Shown: positions 11,844 to 23,379 of the stretch, in pieces
Numbering within the stretch: the first letter of the stretch is position 1
Layout of the letters: each line of letters opens with the position of its first letter
Source of the DNA: Heterotrichella gracilis
Taxonomy: Eukaryota; Sar; Xanthophyceae; Tribonematales; Xanthonemataceae
Assembly (NCBI GenBank): GCA_032358255.1
Contig: JAULBX010028271.1
Span: 124,001 to 188,000 of the forward strand
Length of the DNA: 64,000 nucleotides
Direction: 5' to 3'
Made by a program: the position numbers and the translations under genes
Notes under the pieces: model-generated
What the model was told of the DNA's origin: nothing
Seen by the model: the letters and a program-made list of their open reading frames with translations, nothing else
The model's database searches: none

Positions 11844-12113
11844 TAGAATGCGTGAACACTAACGACAGTAAGCTTGGAGAGGTTGGGCTGAGTCTGGCTC
11901 TGAGCGCTTATATGCGTTGCTGTGAACGCTGCGCTCCAGGAATTCCAGACCCTTCATGCGCCAGGTCACGTGGATCGTGCCCGGCTGTACCATGACTGCT
12001 GTGCAGCTCCTGTATTAGGGTTCTGGAGGCTTCACGAGCCAGCTATCCCTTCTCGAGGGTTCTATTGAACCCTTCTTTAGGGTTATTGTAATTAACTGGA
12101 ATTCTTGTTACAT
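11843..12113 (-). repeat. 5' LTR of the Ty3/gypsy element
   Basis: The partner of the LTR at 8922-9186, with the same ends and a few substitutions, including the CAGACCCTTCATGCG stretch that is shortened in the other copy. On the minus strand its internal side is followed at once by RT coding sequence, so the primer-binding site and gag have been deleted. Confidence 0.88.
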
Positions 12114-12530
12114 AGGCAGCGTACTGTCAGACATGCGCAAAACATGTCCAAGCCATCTGAGCTGCTGCACCCAAAGCAATTCGGAAAGGTTAGTCTGGTC
12201 ATCACACTTTTAGAGAACGTCGCTGTTGGTTACATGGTCCATCATTGTGACACCTGGAATGGTGCGCAGGCAGCGCATCATAAAACATTGAGGCATTGTG
12301 TTTGTAAGTTATTTAGTGCCCATGGATATATCATGCCAGCGTACATTTGCATATTACACAGTAAAAGGCTTTCCGAGCCCCCACCAACTGTGTGGGCTAT
12401 CATACTGGTTGGCTGTCACCTGTTGACATTAGGATGTTGAATATTTCCTTTCTTTATTTCTATCAGCGGTAGCAACCCAGCTGGTTAACCACAATTATAG
12501 CTTAGAAGAACTCCTGGAAGAATGAATCAA
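12114..12530. other. No gene recognised between LTR and repeat R
   Basis: One plus-strand frame of 111 codons crosses the LTR border and has no recognisable domain. This segment has no counterpart in the right arm, where repeat R runs into other sequence. Confidence 0.4.
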
Positions 12531-13230
12531 ACGCGGGAGTTCAAGGGCAGCATCACCTCAACATATGACCTGCAATGCTCCCTGTTAGTCACTACCAATT
12601 TTCGGGTTCAGGTTCACTGCTCTGCACGGCTAATGTAACCACCATCAGCAGCTACTGCTTAAGCAGGCACCCTGCACCGCTGCTGGCATGGAATCGCAAC
12701 AGTGCAGTACCAGCCTGCCCCCCGCATAAACTGGCAACTGCCGCACATCACTACCACACTGCCTCAGCTGCTTGGCACCATCAGCTCAACTCCTGCTCCA
12801 CCTCTGCTGCCTGCATTGTTAAGTGCGCCTCCCACCCCCCATGCACCACCCTCACACCCTTGAGCACAGCACGCCCTCACCCCTTCCGCCGCTGCGCCCC
12901 ACCATTGCACCCAGCCCTCTGCACGCCCAGCAGGCACCGCCCTCTGTCAGCCCTGCAAAACAGAACAATGCTCAATCGATGCATTCCCAGGCACGACAAT
13001 GATGCTGCAACCCCTGTCCACCTGAGCAGCTACGTCTGATGTATGTATGATGCAGCCGAGTTTAAAATCGCATTGCATGGCCATGCCAGCATCACGGACG
13101 TGCCCATACTTGCCCTAGCTGGGCAATGCAAAGAAGGAAAAAAGGAAAGGAGGAAAAAAATGTCGCCAATGTGCACACACAGTTGGGCACAACCCACGTC
13201 AACGTTGACAACCTGGCGCAGATCCAGCAC
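12530..13230. repeat. Repeat block R, copy 2, with adjacent family block
   Basis: About 12.53-13.06 kb matches the block at 2.49-3.06 kb in the same orientation and the one at 41.80-42.36 kb in reverse. The next 170 bp (13.06-13.23 kb) match the flanks at 3.06-3.13 and 41.65-41.82 kb, including a conserved CACAGTTGGGCACAACCCAC-like stretch. A purine-rich insert GAAAAAAGGAAAGGAGG lies inside it. Confidence 0.6.
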
Positions 13231-13239
13231 CTTTCATGT

Positions 13240-13440
13240 TCTTAGTACTATAGTAGTATATTATATTAATTACATTATTACAGGAGTTCCAAATTTATTT
13301 GACTGTCTCAAAATTCCTGTAATTTGGATATTATATCAGGATTCACAAAATGTATTTGACCGTCATGGATTTCATTTATATAATATCCATATTAGCAATA
13401 TTATGGATATAAGTAATATTAAAGATATTTAATCACCCAC
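13240..13440. other. AT-rich spacer
   Basis: An A/T-rich stretch with ATATTA- and TAATAT-type motifs lies just downstream of the copy D stop codon. A similar AT-rich stretch sits at 41.47-41.64 kb downstream of copy E. It is part of the duplicated unit and may hold the 3' end and polyadenylation signals. Confidence 0.5.
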
Positions 13441-13452
13441 CTGCAGGAGCGC

Positions 13453-16250
13453 TCACACACAGAAGCCGGCGCTACCTGGCGGCCTGGGTGCCGCTGGCAG
13501 CACGCGCAGCGCCCCCCTCCCCGGTGGCAGCCTACCCAGCTGCCGGACACCCTTGGGCATGGGGCCTGCCTGCTGTGTACCCCTGCGCCCCAACGGCTGC
13601 CTGGAGCTGCTGGGGCTGCCAAGCATGGCGCTAGTGGCCCAGCCTGACCCACCCACTTGCGGGGGGGGTGGACCCGCCTGCGGGGGGGATGCACCTGTCG
13701 GCGAGGGAGGGGGGCGCGCCATCAGGGGGAGCGACTGCGGTGCGATGCCCAGGCCTCTGTTATTGGTGATGACCAGGATAATGCCAAGCTGGTCGCAGAG
13801 GTCGTCAGCCTTCTGCTGATTCTTCTGGGGTATGGCTCGCGTAAGGAACGCAGCTCTGAGTTTCCTTTCCCCAAGAGGGTCTGCGGCTTTCCCAGCTTGG
13901 CTTCTCAACCGCCTGTTTGTAGGGTAAGCACAAGGTGTAAGAAAAGGGTAGTGTGCTGCACGCAATTCATGCAGGCAATCTGCCATCCTTTTCCACAGAA
14001 CCATGAACCTCTTACAATCCCGTGCGCTGCTGCAGATGTTAACCAATGGCATCATTTGAAGAAACTGCCGCAGGTGTTTGTCATGTGTGAATTAAAATTT
14101 GAAAACAAGCCAGTCCCCACCCCGCTCAAATATTCCATGTGCAGCCCATCCCTTCACTTACTCCACTTCCTCCAGCATCCCTGCGCAGTCCTGCACCAGC
14201 TCTAGCGTGGCACAGCTGTCTGCCACCGTGCCAATCACGGCAAAGTCCTTGGTGGTCACCACCACAGGCAGGTGAATGGAAGTGCCGTCATCCCTGACCA
14301 GCTGCAGCGCAGGGAATGCGCAGTCAAAGCCACAACAGTGTTCTCAATGTGAGGAGGCTGGGGTGATTGCACTAGGTGGATTTGCCAAAGGGCAACAATG
14401 TCACAGGTTAAAGCATATTGGTGCATATTGGCAGTGATGCACTTGATGCAATGCCCTAGTGATCAACTGCTTTCCAGGAAAGATTTCCGCACGGCTCAGT
14501 ATGTGCTGTTATAATAAGTGGCATGACTTGGCTACTTCATGTACTCGTAAACGGTTGGGATGGCCTTGGGGCGCAACGAGCTAGGACATCTTCTGGTCTT
14601 GTTGGGATTTTGAACCCAGTCTATAAGCTGTGCATGGACTGTGCTACAGGATGCTCAATAGGTGGCACCAGCATAGAAGAGATTGTCTTGCTGTATAGGA
14701 TCATGGTAATGACAACAAATCGAATGGAGTACAGATAATTCTTGTGAGGTTGAAACACCAAGTGTGTGCAGCTAACATTGATGCATTGCATCTTGACTCC
14801 ACAAACATTGCATCTTGACTCCATGACCACACCTTGATCCCGCCTGTCAGGATTTGCACATTGGCGTAGCCTGCGGCTTCCAGCTGTCCCTTGATGCATC
14901 GCCCGAACCGCTGTGCGTCGCTCATGACCTCCTTGGCTGTCCAGTCAACCACCTCTTCCTGCTGCAGTGGGGAGAGGCAACATTGTCATCAATGATCATG
15001 CACCACGTTTGCCCAAGTGTACACTATTGACAGACGCTCCCATCTGCAAAGAAAGGTTACGAGTATTCCCATGATTACCCAAAAAATAACCCACAGGAAA
15101 CCCGCCTTCTTTTCTAGGACCTACACCCAGCGTTCTTTCTCCTTTCCCTGTCAATACCCAACTTACAATATCTGTCACAGTGCGCAGCATGATGCGCTAG
15201 CGGCTGTCAACTGCACATGAGCAGCATACAACATGGCAATACCGTATGGCACTCACCAGCCGCCGCTTGGAGGAATCGAGGGGTACGACGATGTAGGTGC
15301 CCCCCTCCTGCAAGGGTGCTGTTGCCGGTGTGTACAGGCGGACATCCGTGCCGAGGTCCCTGTCCCAGTCAATCATGGAGAGGACATCTGCCAGCTCGTC
15401 CCGTGACGTACCAGGCCACAGCAGCTCCAGGACTGCCTCCTCGGGGACCAGGCAGGGGAAACCAAAACCTTGCAACATTGTTGCCAGCCCATTGCGAGTC
15501 ACATCGCGCAGTGGCATGATGTAGAACGCACGGTTCCTGTCTTGGACAGGAATCATGATAGTGAGCTTGGCGAAATTGTCAGTCTCTGTGCCTGAGATGG
15601 ACAAGGACACAAACATGGCGGTTAGGGTTCTGCTAGGGTTTATGGGCTGTGCCTGGGCTCGATGTGTGACAATGACCAGGAGTGCACAAGCTAACTGCTC
15701 CTGTTCTGCAACACTGTTCCTGTGCATGGTTCATTTAATGCAACCAGCAGGGTGCCGACAGGAAGCGGCATGTCAGTACAGGCACGCGCCCGCACACCAG
15801 CAGCTGCTACAACTCCATGCGCAATTCCTAGAGTGATCTTTGAAGAGTCTGAGACAGTGCAGAGCTGGCAGGCTGTTTACATACCAGTACTTAAACTTGA
15901 TATTTGATTTTTAAGGTGAATGGGTCAGAGCTGGCCAGATTGTGCAGCGGTGACACTGACCATGCTTGCAGAATGTGTGGTGGGTGCTGCATGTAACTGC
16001 CCATGTGAAAGAGGCATTGTAGCTCACCTAAGAAGTACCGCACATGTCGCCCCAGGGAGGACACTGGTATGGATGCCAGATAGCGCACATCATAGTCACC
16101 CTTTTGGGAGAGACTTGAGGCCAGGCTGGATTGCTCGGCAGCGCTCAGGCCCGCCTCCTCAACCTCACCAAAGAGCCGATCCCAGGCTTGTTGCCTGTTC
16201 AGAGGCGGTAGGCCCATAGGTCCACAGGCCGGGCTTGGCTGGCGGGTCAC
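13453..16250 (-). CDS. Family copy D: five-exon gene of unknown function
   Basis: Exon 1 is 16028-16250, with ATG at 16217 and a helical module (QQAWDRLFGEVEEAGLS to RHVRYFLG). Exon 2 is 15257-15591 (LTIMIPVQDRN, DELADVLSMIDW, GGTYIVVPLD). Exon 3 is 14833-14961 (EVMSDAQRFGRCIKGQLEAA). Exon 4 is 14162-14301 (GTSIHLPVVVTTKDFAVIG, GTAAGT donor). Exon 5 is 13453-14029 (ADDLCDQLGIILVITNNRGL, then a Pro/Gly-rich tail with SPSSSRQPL and a TGA at 13453). Every junction has GT..AG borders, so this is the best candidate in the family for a working gene. The tail is low complexity and may be disordered. The family role is unknown. A protein of about 440 residues is predicted. Confidence 0.6.
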
Positions 16251-16940
16251 CTGCATCAACAAAGGCCTTGAAACGTTATTCATAAACGCCGTCTATCCCA
16301 GTGCACTACCAATCTCTACAAGTGAGCAGGGCACATCCCATTCACCCCTCATGGTCCTCCAGGAGCCAAGCTCACAACCTTCAAAGACAATGTGTTGAGG
16401 GTTTCCTATTGCTTTAGGATGCAGGTGGAGGACGGCATGCAGTACCCTGTAGTAGGCATATGCTGTTTTGGGCTTTGCAGCCTCAGGTGTCAGCGTTGCC
16501 TTCTCCATGCATGTGGATATAGACCACGTTGGTTGGGTGAACCATGCACAAAAGACGGTCTCCATGGACTTGCATGCAGGTGGAGAGCGTTGGTAGTCCT
16601 CGAACAAAAGTACTTGAAGCAAACCTTGCTGCAAGCTCGAGCGCTCCACCCAGACAATGTGTGCAGGCACCAAACTGCAAGGCTTGGCCAGCCAAGCACC
16701 CAGAACATACCTCAGGCTGCTGGAATGCACAGCTCAGCTTCGGAAGCGTGGGAAAGCTAGCATGAACTCAGGGGCGGTTGTCAAAGAAGGACTGCTGCCA
16801 GCTGCGAGCTGGTTCACGAGCAACCTTTCGCTTTAGTCCAGGGAAACACTCGATATCAGTAACGCCGCCAGTTGTTGCCACTGCCCACTGCCGTACAAAG
16901 CCTCTCAGTCTTTGCAACTTGAAGATCCCAGTGCGTCAGG

Positions 16941-17681
16941 TCAATCACAAGGTAACGCCGTGCTTGACGAGGACTGCTTGTGATGGGGCGCACTCAGTGT
17001 GTTGAGAAGTATGAAGGTAGCTATAAGTCCACTGGGCACATTTGCATTATTCATCAGTCGGAACCCTAAGGTAGGGTTTTGATCCTTGCAAAATTGGTCC
17101 ATCAACTCCCCCATTTCCCATGAACGTGTATATTTAACGTAACCCTTTGGAAGAATCTGATTCAAAGGGGTTATTTTATCCATTATGGTGGCACTGGGTT
17201 CCCTGGTTGGGTGGACGATGAACACCTCAGTCCCCCAAGGGGCAGAGCGCCTTTCAGGGACCATGCACGCAAGAGGCATTGTCACAACTGAGCCCACATA
17301 TTGGACCAGTTGACACTCAAGGTGATGATTGAATTATGTACCAGACCTTTCTGGCAGTCTGAGACCTCCTGGACCAATGCCTTGAAGCTCTGTAACAATT
17401 CCCCCACCGTGCAGTTCAGAACACTGGCACACATCCCAATCGTCCATCCTGTTAATCAGGCAACCACTTGGTTTGTGATCCTGTACATCAACGACCAACC
17501 GCAAGGACAGCAGCCAAGTAGGTACATTGTATTTGAACGCAAGCCAGTCTTCTAAAGGCTCCTGGATCCCCCATGGGTTGTCGGTGCAAACAGTGACACA
17601 TGCCCTTAATAATACGGGTAACCCTCCATTGCCCCTTGCTCTGCTGCCCAATTTTCCGGGTAAAATGCTAGCTTTACGCAA
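16941..17681 (-). CDS. Two adjacent unknown open frames, probably one broken gene
   Basis: A frame at 17681-17334 (115 codons; LVVDVQDHKPSGCLINRMDD) ends shortly before a frame at 17297-16941 (118 codons from ATG; VHPTREPSATIMDKITPLNQ). Both look like real protein in composition, unlike the low-complexity shadows around them, and follow on the same strand. A stop or frameshift between them suggests one decayed coding region of about 245 residues. I do not recognise the family. Only the last 120 bp has a counterpart in the right arm, at about 37.0-37.07 kb. Confidence 0.4.
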
Positions 17682-17729
17682 AAAAAGGAGTTGTGAGTCA
17701 CTCCATTGGCTCCTCAGGAATCCTTGCCA

Positions 17730-18250
17730 TCACGGGCTGGTGACATTCCTTATGTGGCCATAGCTGTGGGCACTGCTGCTGCCCTCTCCCCACCCGCCAC
17801 CACTGCCACAGCTCATGGCTATCGCTGCCCCCCTCCCCCTCCCCAGCTGAACCAGATCCTCCATAATCTCCCATCCCCCTCCCTCCTTCCCCCCCAGCTG
17901 CACTCGCATGCCCTCTGCCACGTCAGCAATGCACGCGTCGCCATCAGCCTGGTGAGCATGGGGGTCAATGCAGCATGGCCCTGGGCCGTGCAGCTCACCT
18001 GCCGCACCTGCATGACACAAGGACGCATGAAGCAACATGGTGCAAACCACCAAGTCACATTCATGGCATGCGTGGTTGGTGCCAGCTTGGCATGCACTGC
18101 CCATCAATCCCAGCACAATGCCGGAAGTCCTCAACCCCGTTCATTGGACACGCATCGCAATCCTGCATATCAGTGCACCCTAAAATGCAAACCCTAGGCA
18201 CTGACCATGAAGCGATGCCACATGCGGCGCAGCCTTGCACACAGTGCTCG
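17730..18250. repeat. Inner arm segment of the inverted duplication (left)
   Basis: This segment is the reverse complement of about 36.31-36.90 kb, in the same internal order. Shared landmarks on the minus strand are CATGCAGGTGCGGCAGGTGA and the block around GCTCACCAGGCTGATGGCGAC. Open frames on both strands here are GC-skewed shadows, and I make no coding call. Confidence 0.65.
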
Positions 18251-18450
18251 ACAAAGTCCAATTCCGTCGACGGCCGCGCATTTGGGAGGCCCACCGTGGA
18301 TAGGAATTGGGCCGCCATGCGCGGCTCCGCGTATGGCGGGAAGCACTTTTTTGAGCGGGAAACACCATAAATGAGCCGAAATTCACCAGGACGTAATGCT
18401 ACAAGGTTTTCTTTAAGCGAAAACGTCGATATAAGCACCTAAATGTCAAA

Positions 18451-18485
18451 AATCCCAGGGGGGGGACCCCCCAGACCCCCAAAAA
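18451..18485. other. G8/C6 run pair
   Basis: A run of eight G is followed after one base by six C and then further C runs (GACCCCCCAGACCCCC). It can fold as a short GC stem. Nothing links it to a gene. Confidence 0.5.
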
Positions 18486-18599
18486 GGGCACGTGACCGTC
18501 TCCCGCCATTCTGAAACAGCGGCCGCCTAAATAAATAGGCCCTTCATAGGCGGACCCGTGGATTTGGAAAAATAAGTATGTCGATCACTGCTTGCACAT

Positions 18600-19130
18600 C
18601 AAAATGAACCCTAGACTCCCTAGCAAAACTCCTCAACAACAGGAGGACAGAATGGCACATCCCTCAGTAGTAGCAGATTTGGTATGGCAATCAGATGGAC
18701 CGATTTGCTCAATCGCTTGTGCACCAAGTATTCTATTTTATGCCCAGGGTCAGTCAAAGGCAACCCAACAATGCAAACCATGCTCAACTCACCCCACCGA
18801 TGGTCAGTAATGTCCAGCGGCTGCAGCAATCCAGCACGCTTGAGAATGGAGGCCTTGACATGTTGGCAGGAGACACACTTGTTGATGTAGTCAGCAACAT
18901 CAGCACACATGGCAGGCCAGAACAGCTCCCTGCACTTCAACGATTTCAGCACCCCAGTAATGCCAGCATGTGCATCTAATGGTGTGTCATGAACCCCTGA
19001 CACAGTCTGTTCCCCCAGCATGCCATGTCTTGGAGTCACAAGGCAATCACCGGCAGCCTAGTATACCACACTGTGCAGATAGTAAGCATGTGCACTAAGA
19101 AATTCAGCATCTTCCTGATAACCAGATTGC
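18600..19130 (-). pseudogene. Ty3/gypsy integrase fragment
   Basis: On the minus strand the frame carries an integrase zinc-binding region: HAGITGVLKSLKCRELFWPA, then CVSCQHVKASI with the HHCC spacing. The start of the core follows (DITDHRWGELSMV), then homology is lost. Upstream codons (SGYQEDAEFLSAHAYYLHS) extend it to about 19.13 kb. It differs clearly from the integrase at 10.3-11.0 kb, so it comes from another lineage. The right arm keeps both ends of this fragment (36.13-36.29 kb) but has lost the middle. Confidence 0.8.
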
Positions 19131-19760
19131 AATGTGCGGCTGCACACATGTGGTGTAAGCCAAAGAGGGGGACATGATGGGCGCATCATCATGAACAGTC
19201 AGCCCAAGCCCAAAACATGCCTGTCCCCCTCCCACCTCTGCGTGACCCCAGGCGCACCACAGCTGAGGCCTGCCCACGCAAAGCCACGTGTCCTCCTCAC
19301 CTATACAGACACCCCACCCAACCTCACCGGCCTCACTTTGCCCACCTGCTCCATCGCCTGCCACCAAGGTAGATAGATAGGTAATCCACAAGGGCAGCAG
19401 CGCCGTAGCCATCCCCGGGGCTCCTCCGAGAAGAGGCCATAGACAAATTTCACAGACACCACCACCTTGCTTCAAGCGCCAGCGGGCCACCGGGAAGACA
19501 GGTCTCACTTGGCGAGCCGCCATTGCCGCCGAGCATGCTGTTGGTGCCGCGACGATGCTCACGCATGGCGCCGCTGCGCCGTTGCAGGGAGGGAGGCAGG
19601 CCGAAAACCACGAGCACCCTGCAACAAGGGGTGGGCAAAACAAACGCAGCAAACGCTGTCATGCTGTTGGTGGTGACGATTATGCTGGTATCCGCATGTA
19701 TTCTAATTCAATTATCCCCACATTTGGAGACTAGCAACCCAGGGGGTGACGCCTAGCTGC
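19131..19760. repeat. Innermost left arm segment of the inverted duplication
   Basis: 19.13-19.25 kb corresponds to 36.00-36.12 kb reversed, and 19.45-19.68 kb to 35.63-35.85 kb reversed. A shared landmark is GTTGGTGCCGCGACGATGCTC on the plus strand here. Homology ends near 19.76 kb, which marks the inner breakpoint of the left arm. Confidence 0.65.
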
Positions 19761-20099
19761 TGGCCTAGTGGGGACGTAGGCTGCTGGGTGAACAACGGCG
19801 AAAAACTGACAGGTGGTCCCAAAAGCTGACAGGAGTACTTGCGGGAGTAGTTGAGTATAGTATTTGTCAAACCCTAGACTATTCCCCGGGGTATGCACCG
19901 GCCTGCGCCTACTGCCTACCCCTTGCGCCTTGATGGCTCCCACCATCCTGCATTTATGTGCCATCTAGCATCTCCTGGTCCATCCTGCTGCCCAACAGTT
20001 ACCTCTTGGCCAAGCCTGCAAAGATGACATACGTTGTGAAATGGTAATGGTATGACATTTTTACATCTCATCCAGCTGCTGTTGGACAGGGCATGGGGT

Positions 20100-21105
20100 G
20101 TGTTTTGCGTAAGTGTGTGGTGCCGAGGAGTACCTCTGCAGGTCAGATGTAGCAGCATGAGCAGCAGATGCACTGAAAATTGCATTGATAGAGGCTCACA
20201 GTCCAACAGATCGATGCAATACGCTCGTCCCCACAGTACAGGCTGTGATTGGTCATAGGGGCACATTCTCAAATCAAGCAATGTTGTATGTGTAAATTTG
20301 TGCTCACAAGGGCACTTCAATTGTGCTGTGCAACTCTCCAAAAACGTTGCAGTGCTCGAGCGCCATGCCATGGCGCCAGCGGTGAGCACGATGTCATGCA
20401 CTGTATCACAGCCTGCATCTAGTGACATTGTGTTCCTGCCAAACAACATCACGTAGCATTGCAGTTACATGCAGCGCACCTTGTGGCTGTTTGCATCCTT
20501 CTTCCTAGTGGGAGCGGTTGCCATCACAGCCTCGGTTGGGTTCACCATGGTGCCAATGCATTGCTGTAGCTCTCCCACCTGCACACACTAGCCACCTACA
20601 GCAGGTGGGTCCATTTTTGAGACATCAAACGTCTTACATGAGCTGTGCTTGATGCAGGCTTGTGTCTGCCCCTTCCCTTGGCGCAATAGGTGCATTGCTG
20701 TTTAGGCACAGGCCACGGTGTGTAATGGGTGGCGATGATTGGACGTTGTTGAGAGGCACCAGCGTCCTGCTGTTGTCTCTAACCAAAGACAAATGTGATA
20801 AAACACACTAAATACACCGTGGGGTGTCGTCCTGAGCTTGTAGCGGGTGATATGCAGCACACCAGCACTGTGCAGACCACAAAAGGTGTACACATGGGTT
20901 CCGAGACGCTGGGCACCCACAAGCTCTTTCTTACTGGCTTCAAGCTTGAAGTTGCTTGTCCATAATAACGTTTAATATTTTCTAGTGGGTTTCCACTGAC
21001 CACCGCCAGGATGCAGCCACAAGGTAGCGGTGAGCATGAGAATGCATGCATATGCATCGAAAAGTGATGCAGCGATGGCGCGTCGCCTTGTACAATTTGC
21101 GTCAA
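20100..21105 (-). CDS. Unknown minus-strand exons
   Basis: Two open stretches look protein-like: about 20870-21050 (ILAVVSGNPLENIKRYYGQA) and 20452-20100 (FGRNTMSLDAGCDTVHDIVL, CPCEHKFTHTTLLDLRMCP). The second has a CxC..H pattern. I could not join them by convincing splice sites and do not recognise a family. Transposon-derived sequence is as likely as a host gene. Confidence 0.25.
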
Positions 21106-21299
21106 CTATGGTCACAGGAGTATGGTACAATGATGCTAGAAATGCACCAATTTATTTTCGAAGGTGAACCAAGCTGTTGAACACTTGCGGCAAGAGGACA
21201 ACAGGTACAGCAGCAACCTCACGCATAGACAACATTATAAAAACTTTGTGGTAGGCAACCTAGTTCAACTTCAATCGGATTAATTAGTAACGGCAGGGC

Positions 21300-22560
21300 A
21301 TGCTTTGTTGCTATTCTCAATAAGTGGCAGTTGCGCCGCACTACCTAGTGGAGGATGACAAAAACTGGTGTGTGTGCGCATCACCTTATTCCATACCTGC
21401 AGCACACGTTTGCCAAATATTTGCTCACCACAATGGGTGGCCACGTTTGCTTGGCGGTGGCTGTCTGTCGGCATGGCGTTGCCGCACCCCATCATATGGC
21501 GGGAGAGGTGGTGGTGGTGGGCCACCAGTGTGCACTTGTGCCATCCTCTGAGGTAAGCGTCGCCACTTTCCAAGTCAACCCGTGTGGCAACCCAACCGCA
21601 AGTTGGTCTGGCAGAGCCCCACCATGGCACAGGAGACTGGGATATAATGTCACTGGGAATAAAGCCGACGGTGCTAACATCTGGTTGTCATCCTTTGGAA
21701 GCAAAGTTTGCTCGGAGTCCCACTGGTATTGGGCAACAGCACTGGTGATGGGACATTGTGCCCCTCAAATGCATGCATAAGCATAAGCATGCTGGGCCAC
21801 CAGATGCCGTCGGCCGGCAATATGAGGCAGTGAGGGTTGATACTACTGGAAAGAGAACATATATATGTTTGTGCGTGCGTCGTCTGACTCTGAGGTGCTC
21901 TGGTGTGCTGAGTCACAAGTGCGCAGTTTCCCGCGCGCAAACCGGTCGGACCACATGCATGCATGCATTGGCGGAGCAACACATGTCTTTGGGAATACCG
22001 GTGCAGATACCCCGTTGCCTCAGCGGTTCGTCACTCGAAACTCGTCGCTTAACACTTTCTTGCAACTATCGCTGTCGCCACCCTGCAACACCAGTGGTGC
22101 CGCAGTGCTAACCCTATGCATCACCGCCCTCGCCAAACGATCAACCCGGTGCTCTGGTTTGCTGTTGCTTTAGAGGCAGCGGTGTGCCGCGCTGATGCGC
22201 AGACGCACTGGTGCAGATCACGCCGTTACCTCTCCTGCTCTTGCTTCCAGTGCGTGGCCACAAGCACAGCCATATATATGCTGGTTGACCCTCGCACTGC
22301 TGGTGACACTACACAGCAGGTGCTTTAGTTGACTAACCCTGAACATGTTAGTTCAAGCTGCATATATTAGTTCGAGGTTAGTCATGTGTGGGCTGCCTGG
22401 CTCAACTGTCCCCAAGTTAGTTGAGCAGTGCTGACTAAAGCCCAAGTTAATTAGGTCTTGGCCACTGGCGATCGACTACTGGGATAGGAACAAAGCACAG
22501 CTGCAAGTAGTCGTGGACTTGGAAGTAGTCGCGGCGTGGAATTGGTTGTGCAATTGCAAG
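21300..22560. other. Low-confidence region, no gene recognised
   Basis: Several frames of 100-140 codons overlap on both strands at 21.28-22.11 kb, and none is distinguished by motif or conservation. A CATG/TGCA run lies at about 21955-21971. Short TTAGTTCGAGGTTAG-like repeats occur at 22.33-22.44 kb. Confidence 0.3.
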
Positions 22561-22631
22561 GATGTTCCCTTTGAAAGTCACCCCCTGTGGGACATGCTAT
22601 GCGTGTGTTAGGGATATTGGCTCAGTCCTCC

Positions 22632-22747
22632 TATACAGCTCTGAGACTCCAGATTCACCTATCATTGCAATAACACACGAACATTGCAACAACAGCAGAG
22701 AAACTGTTCACAATTTTGAAAACTGGAGAGTCTCAGAGCTGTATCTG
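22632..22747. repeat. Imperfect inverted repeat
   Basis: TACAGCTCTGAGACTCCAG at about 22632-22650 pairs with CTGGAGAGTCTCAGAGCTGT at about 22726-22745, with a two-base bulge. It forms an 18-19 bp stem with a loop of about 75 bases. Confidence 0.6.
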
Positions 22748-23379
22748 TCGGCGACTGCCCGGGCCGCAGGGTTTTTGCCGGTTCGCAGGGTTTTTGTTTC
22801 GTTACACTCCTAACGGCCCGTTTTCGCCTAGCCTTTGGAAGGGCAGGTGCCCTTTCAAACTGCTAATAGTGCCCCTGTAAGGTTGCCAACTCAACCTGTC
22901 AACTCGCGAGAACATGAGACTGCACTTCGAAGTAGAGAAGATACTGTATTGATTTGGAGCTCGCGCGAGTGATTTTATGTTTGCAAGCATGCATGGGGTG
23001 GGGTGATTTTGGGCGGCTGCGCGGGGAGTGTGTCTTGTGCACAACTCTTTTGCTCGTTTGACGAGCATGGTGCGGCAACCTCGGAAGCCACACCTCTTAC
23101 TATGTCCGTTGATCCCCTGTACCTACCTGAGGTAGGTGGGCATGAGGTCAAGTCACAATAAACACATACCAAACGACAAGTCCTGGAATGCTGACGAGCA
23201 GACGGGTAGCGGCGCCTATCCTTCTTTGCATATTTTATGTATAAAAAAGGTTTATGTCTAAGACAAGCATGCTGAAGTGGCAGACCCAACTGGACTTCCA
23301 GGGATGGGATGGGGGCATGCATGGTTGAGGACAACAACCATGATTGAGGGCACAGTGACCTCTGCGCAGCAGGGTGCTA

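Larger units (their letters stand above)
8922..12113 (-). mobile_element. Ty3/gypsy LTR retrotransposon with chromodomain, internally deleted
   Basis: Two direct repeats of about 265-271 bp (8922-9186 and 11843-12113) flank about 2.65 kb read on the minus strand. The order is reverse transcriptase core, end of RNase H, integrase, chromodomain, polypurine tract, LTR. This pol order with a C-terminal chromodomain marks a chromovirus-type Ty3/gypsy element. Gag, protease and the first part of the reverse transcriptase are missing: the RT frame begins almost directly at the 5' LTR, with no primer-binding site in view. At least three frameshifts interrupt pol, so the copy is dead. No convincing target-site duplication was found (TAGAA versus TAGGC at the likely ends). 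The right arm of the inverted duplication lacks it, so it inserted later or was lost there. Confidence 0.9.

Noticed and set aside
8917-12117. Target-site duplication of the Ty3/gypsy element
   Set aside because: The flanking pentamers (TAGAA and TAGGC) agree at only three positions, so I do not claim one.
13240-13440. AT-rich stretch as a replication origin or centromere piece
   Set aside because: Short, with a similar stretch downstream of copy E; better explained as the 3' flank of the duplicated gene.
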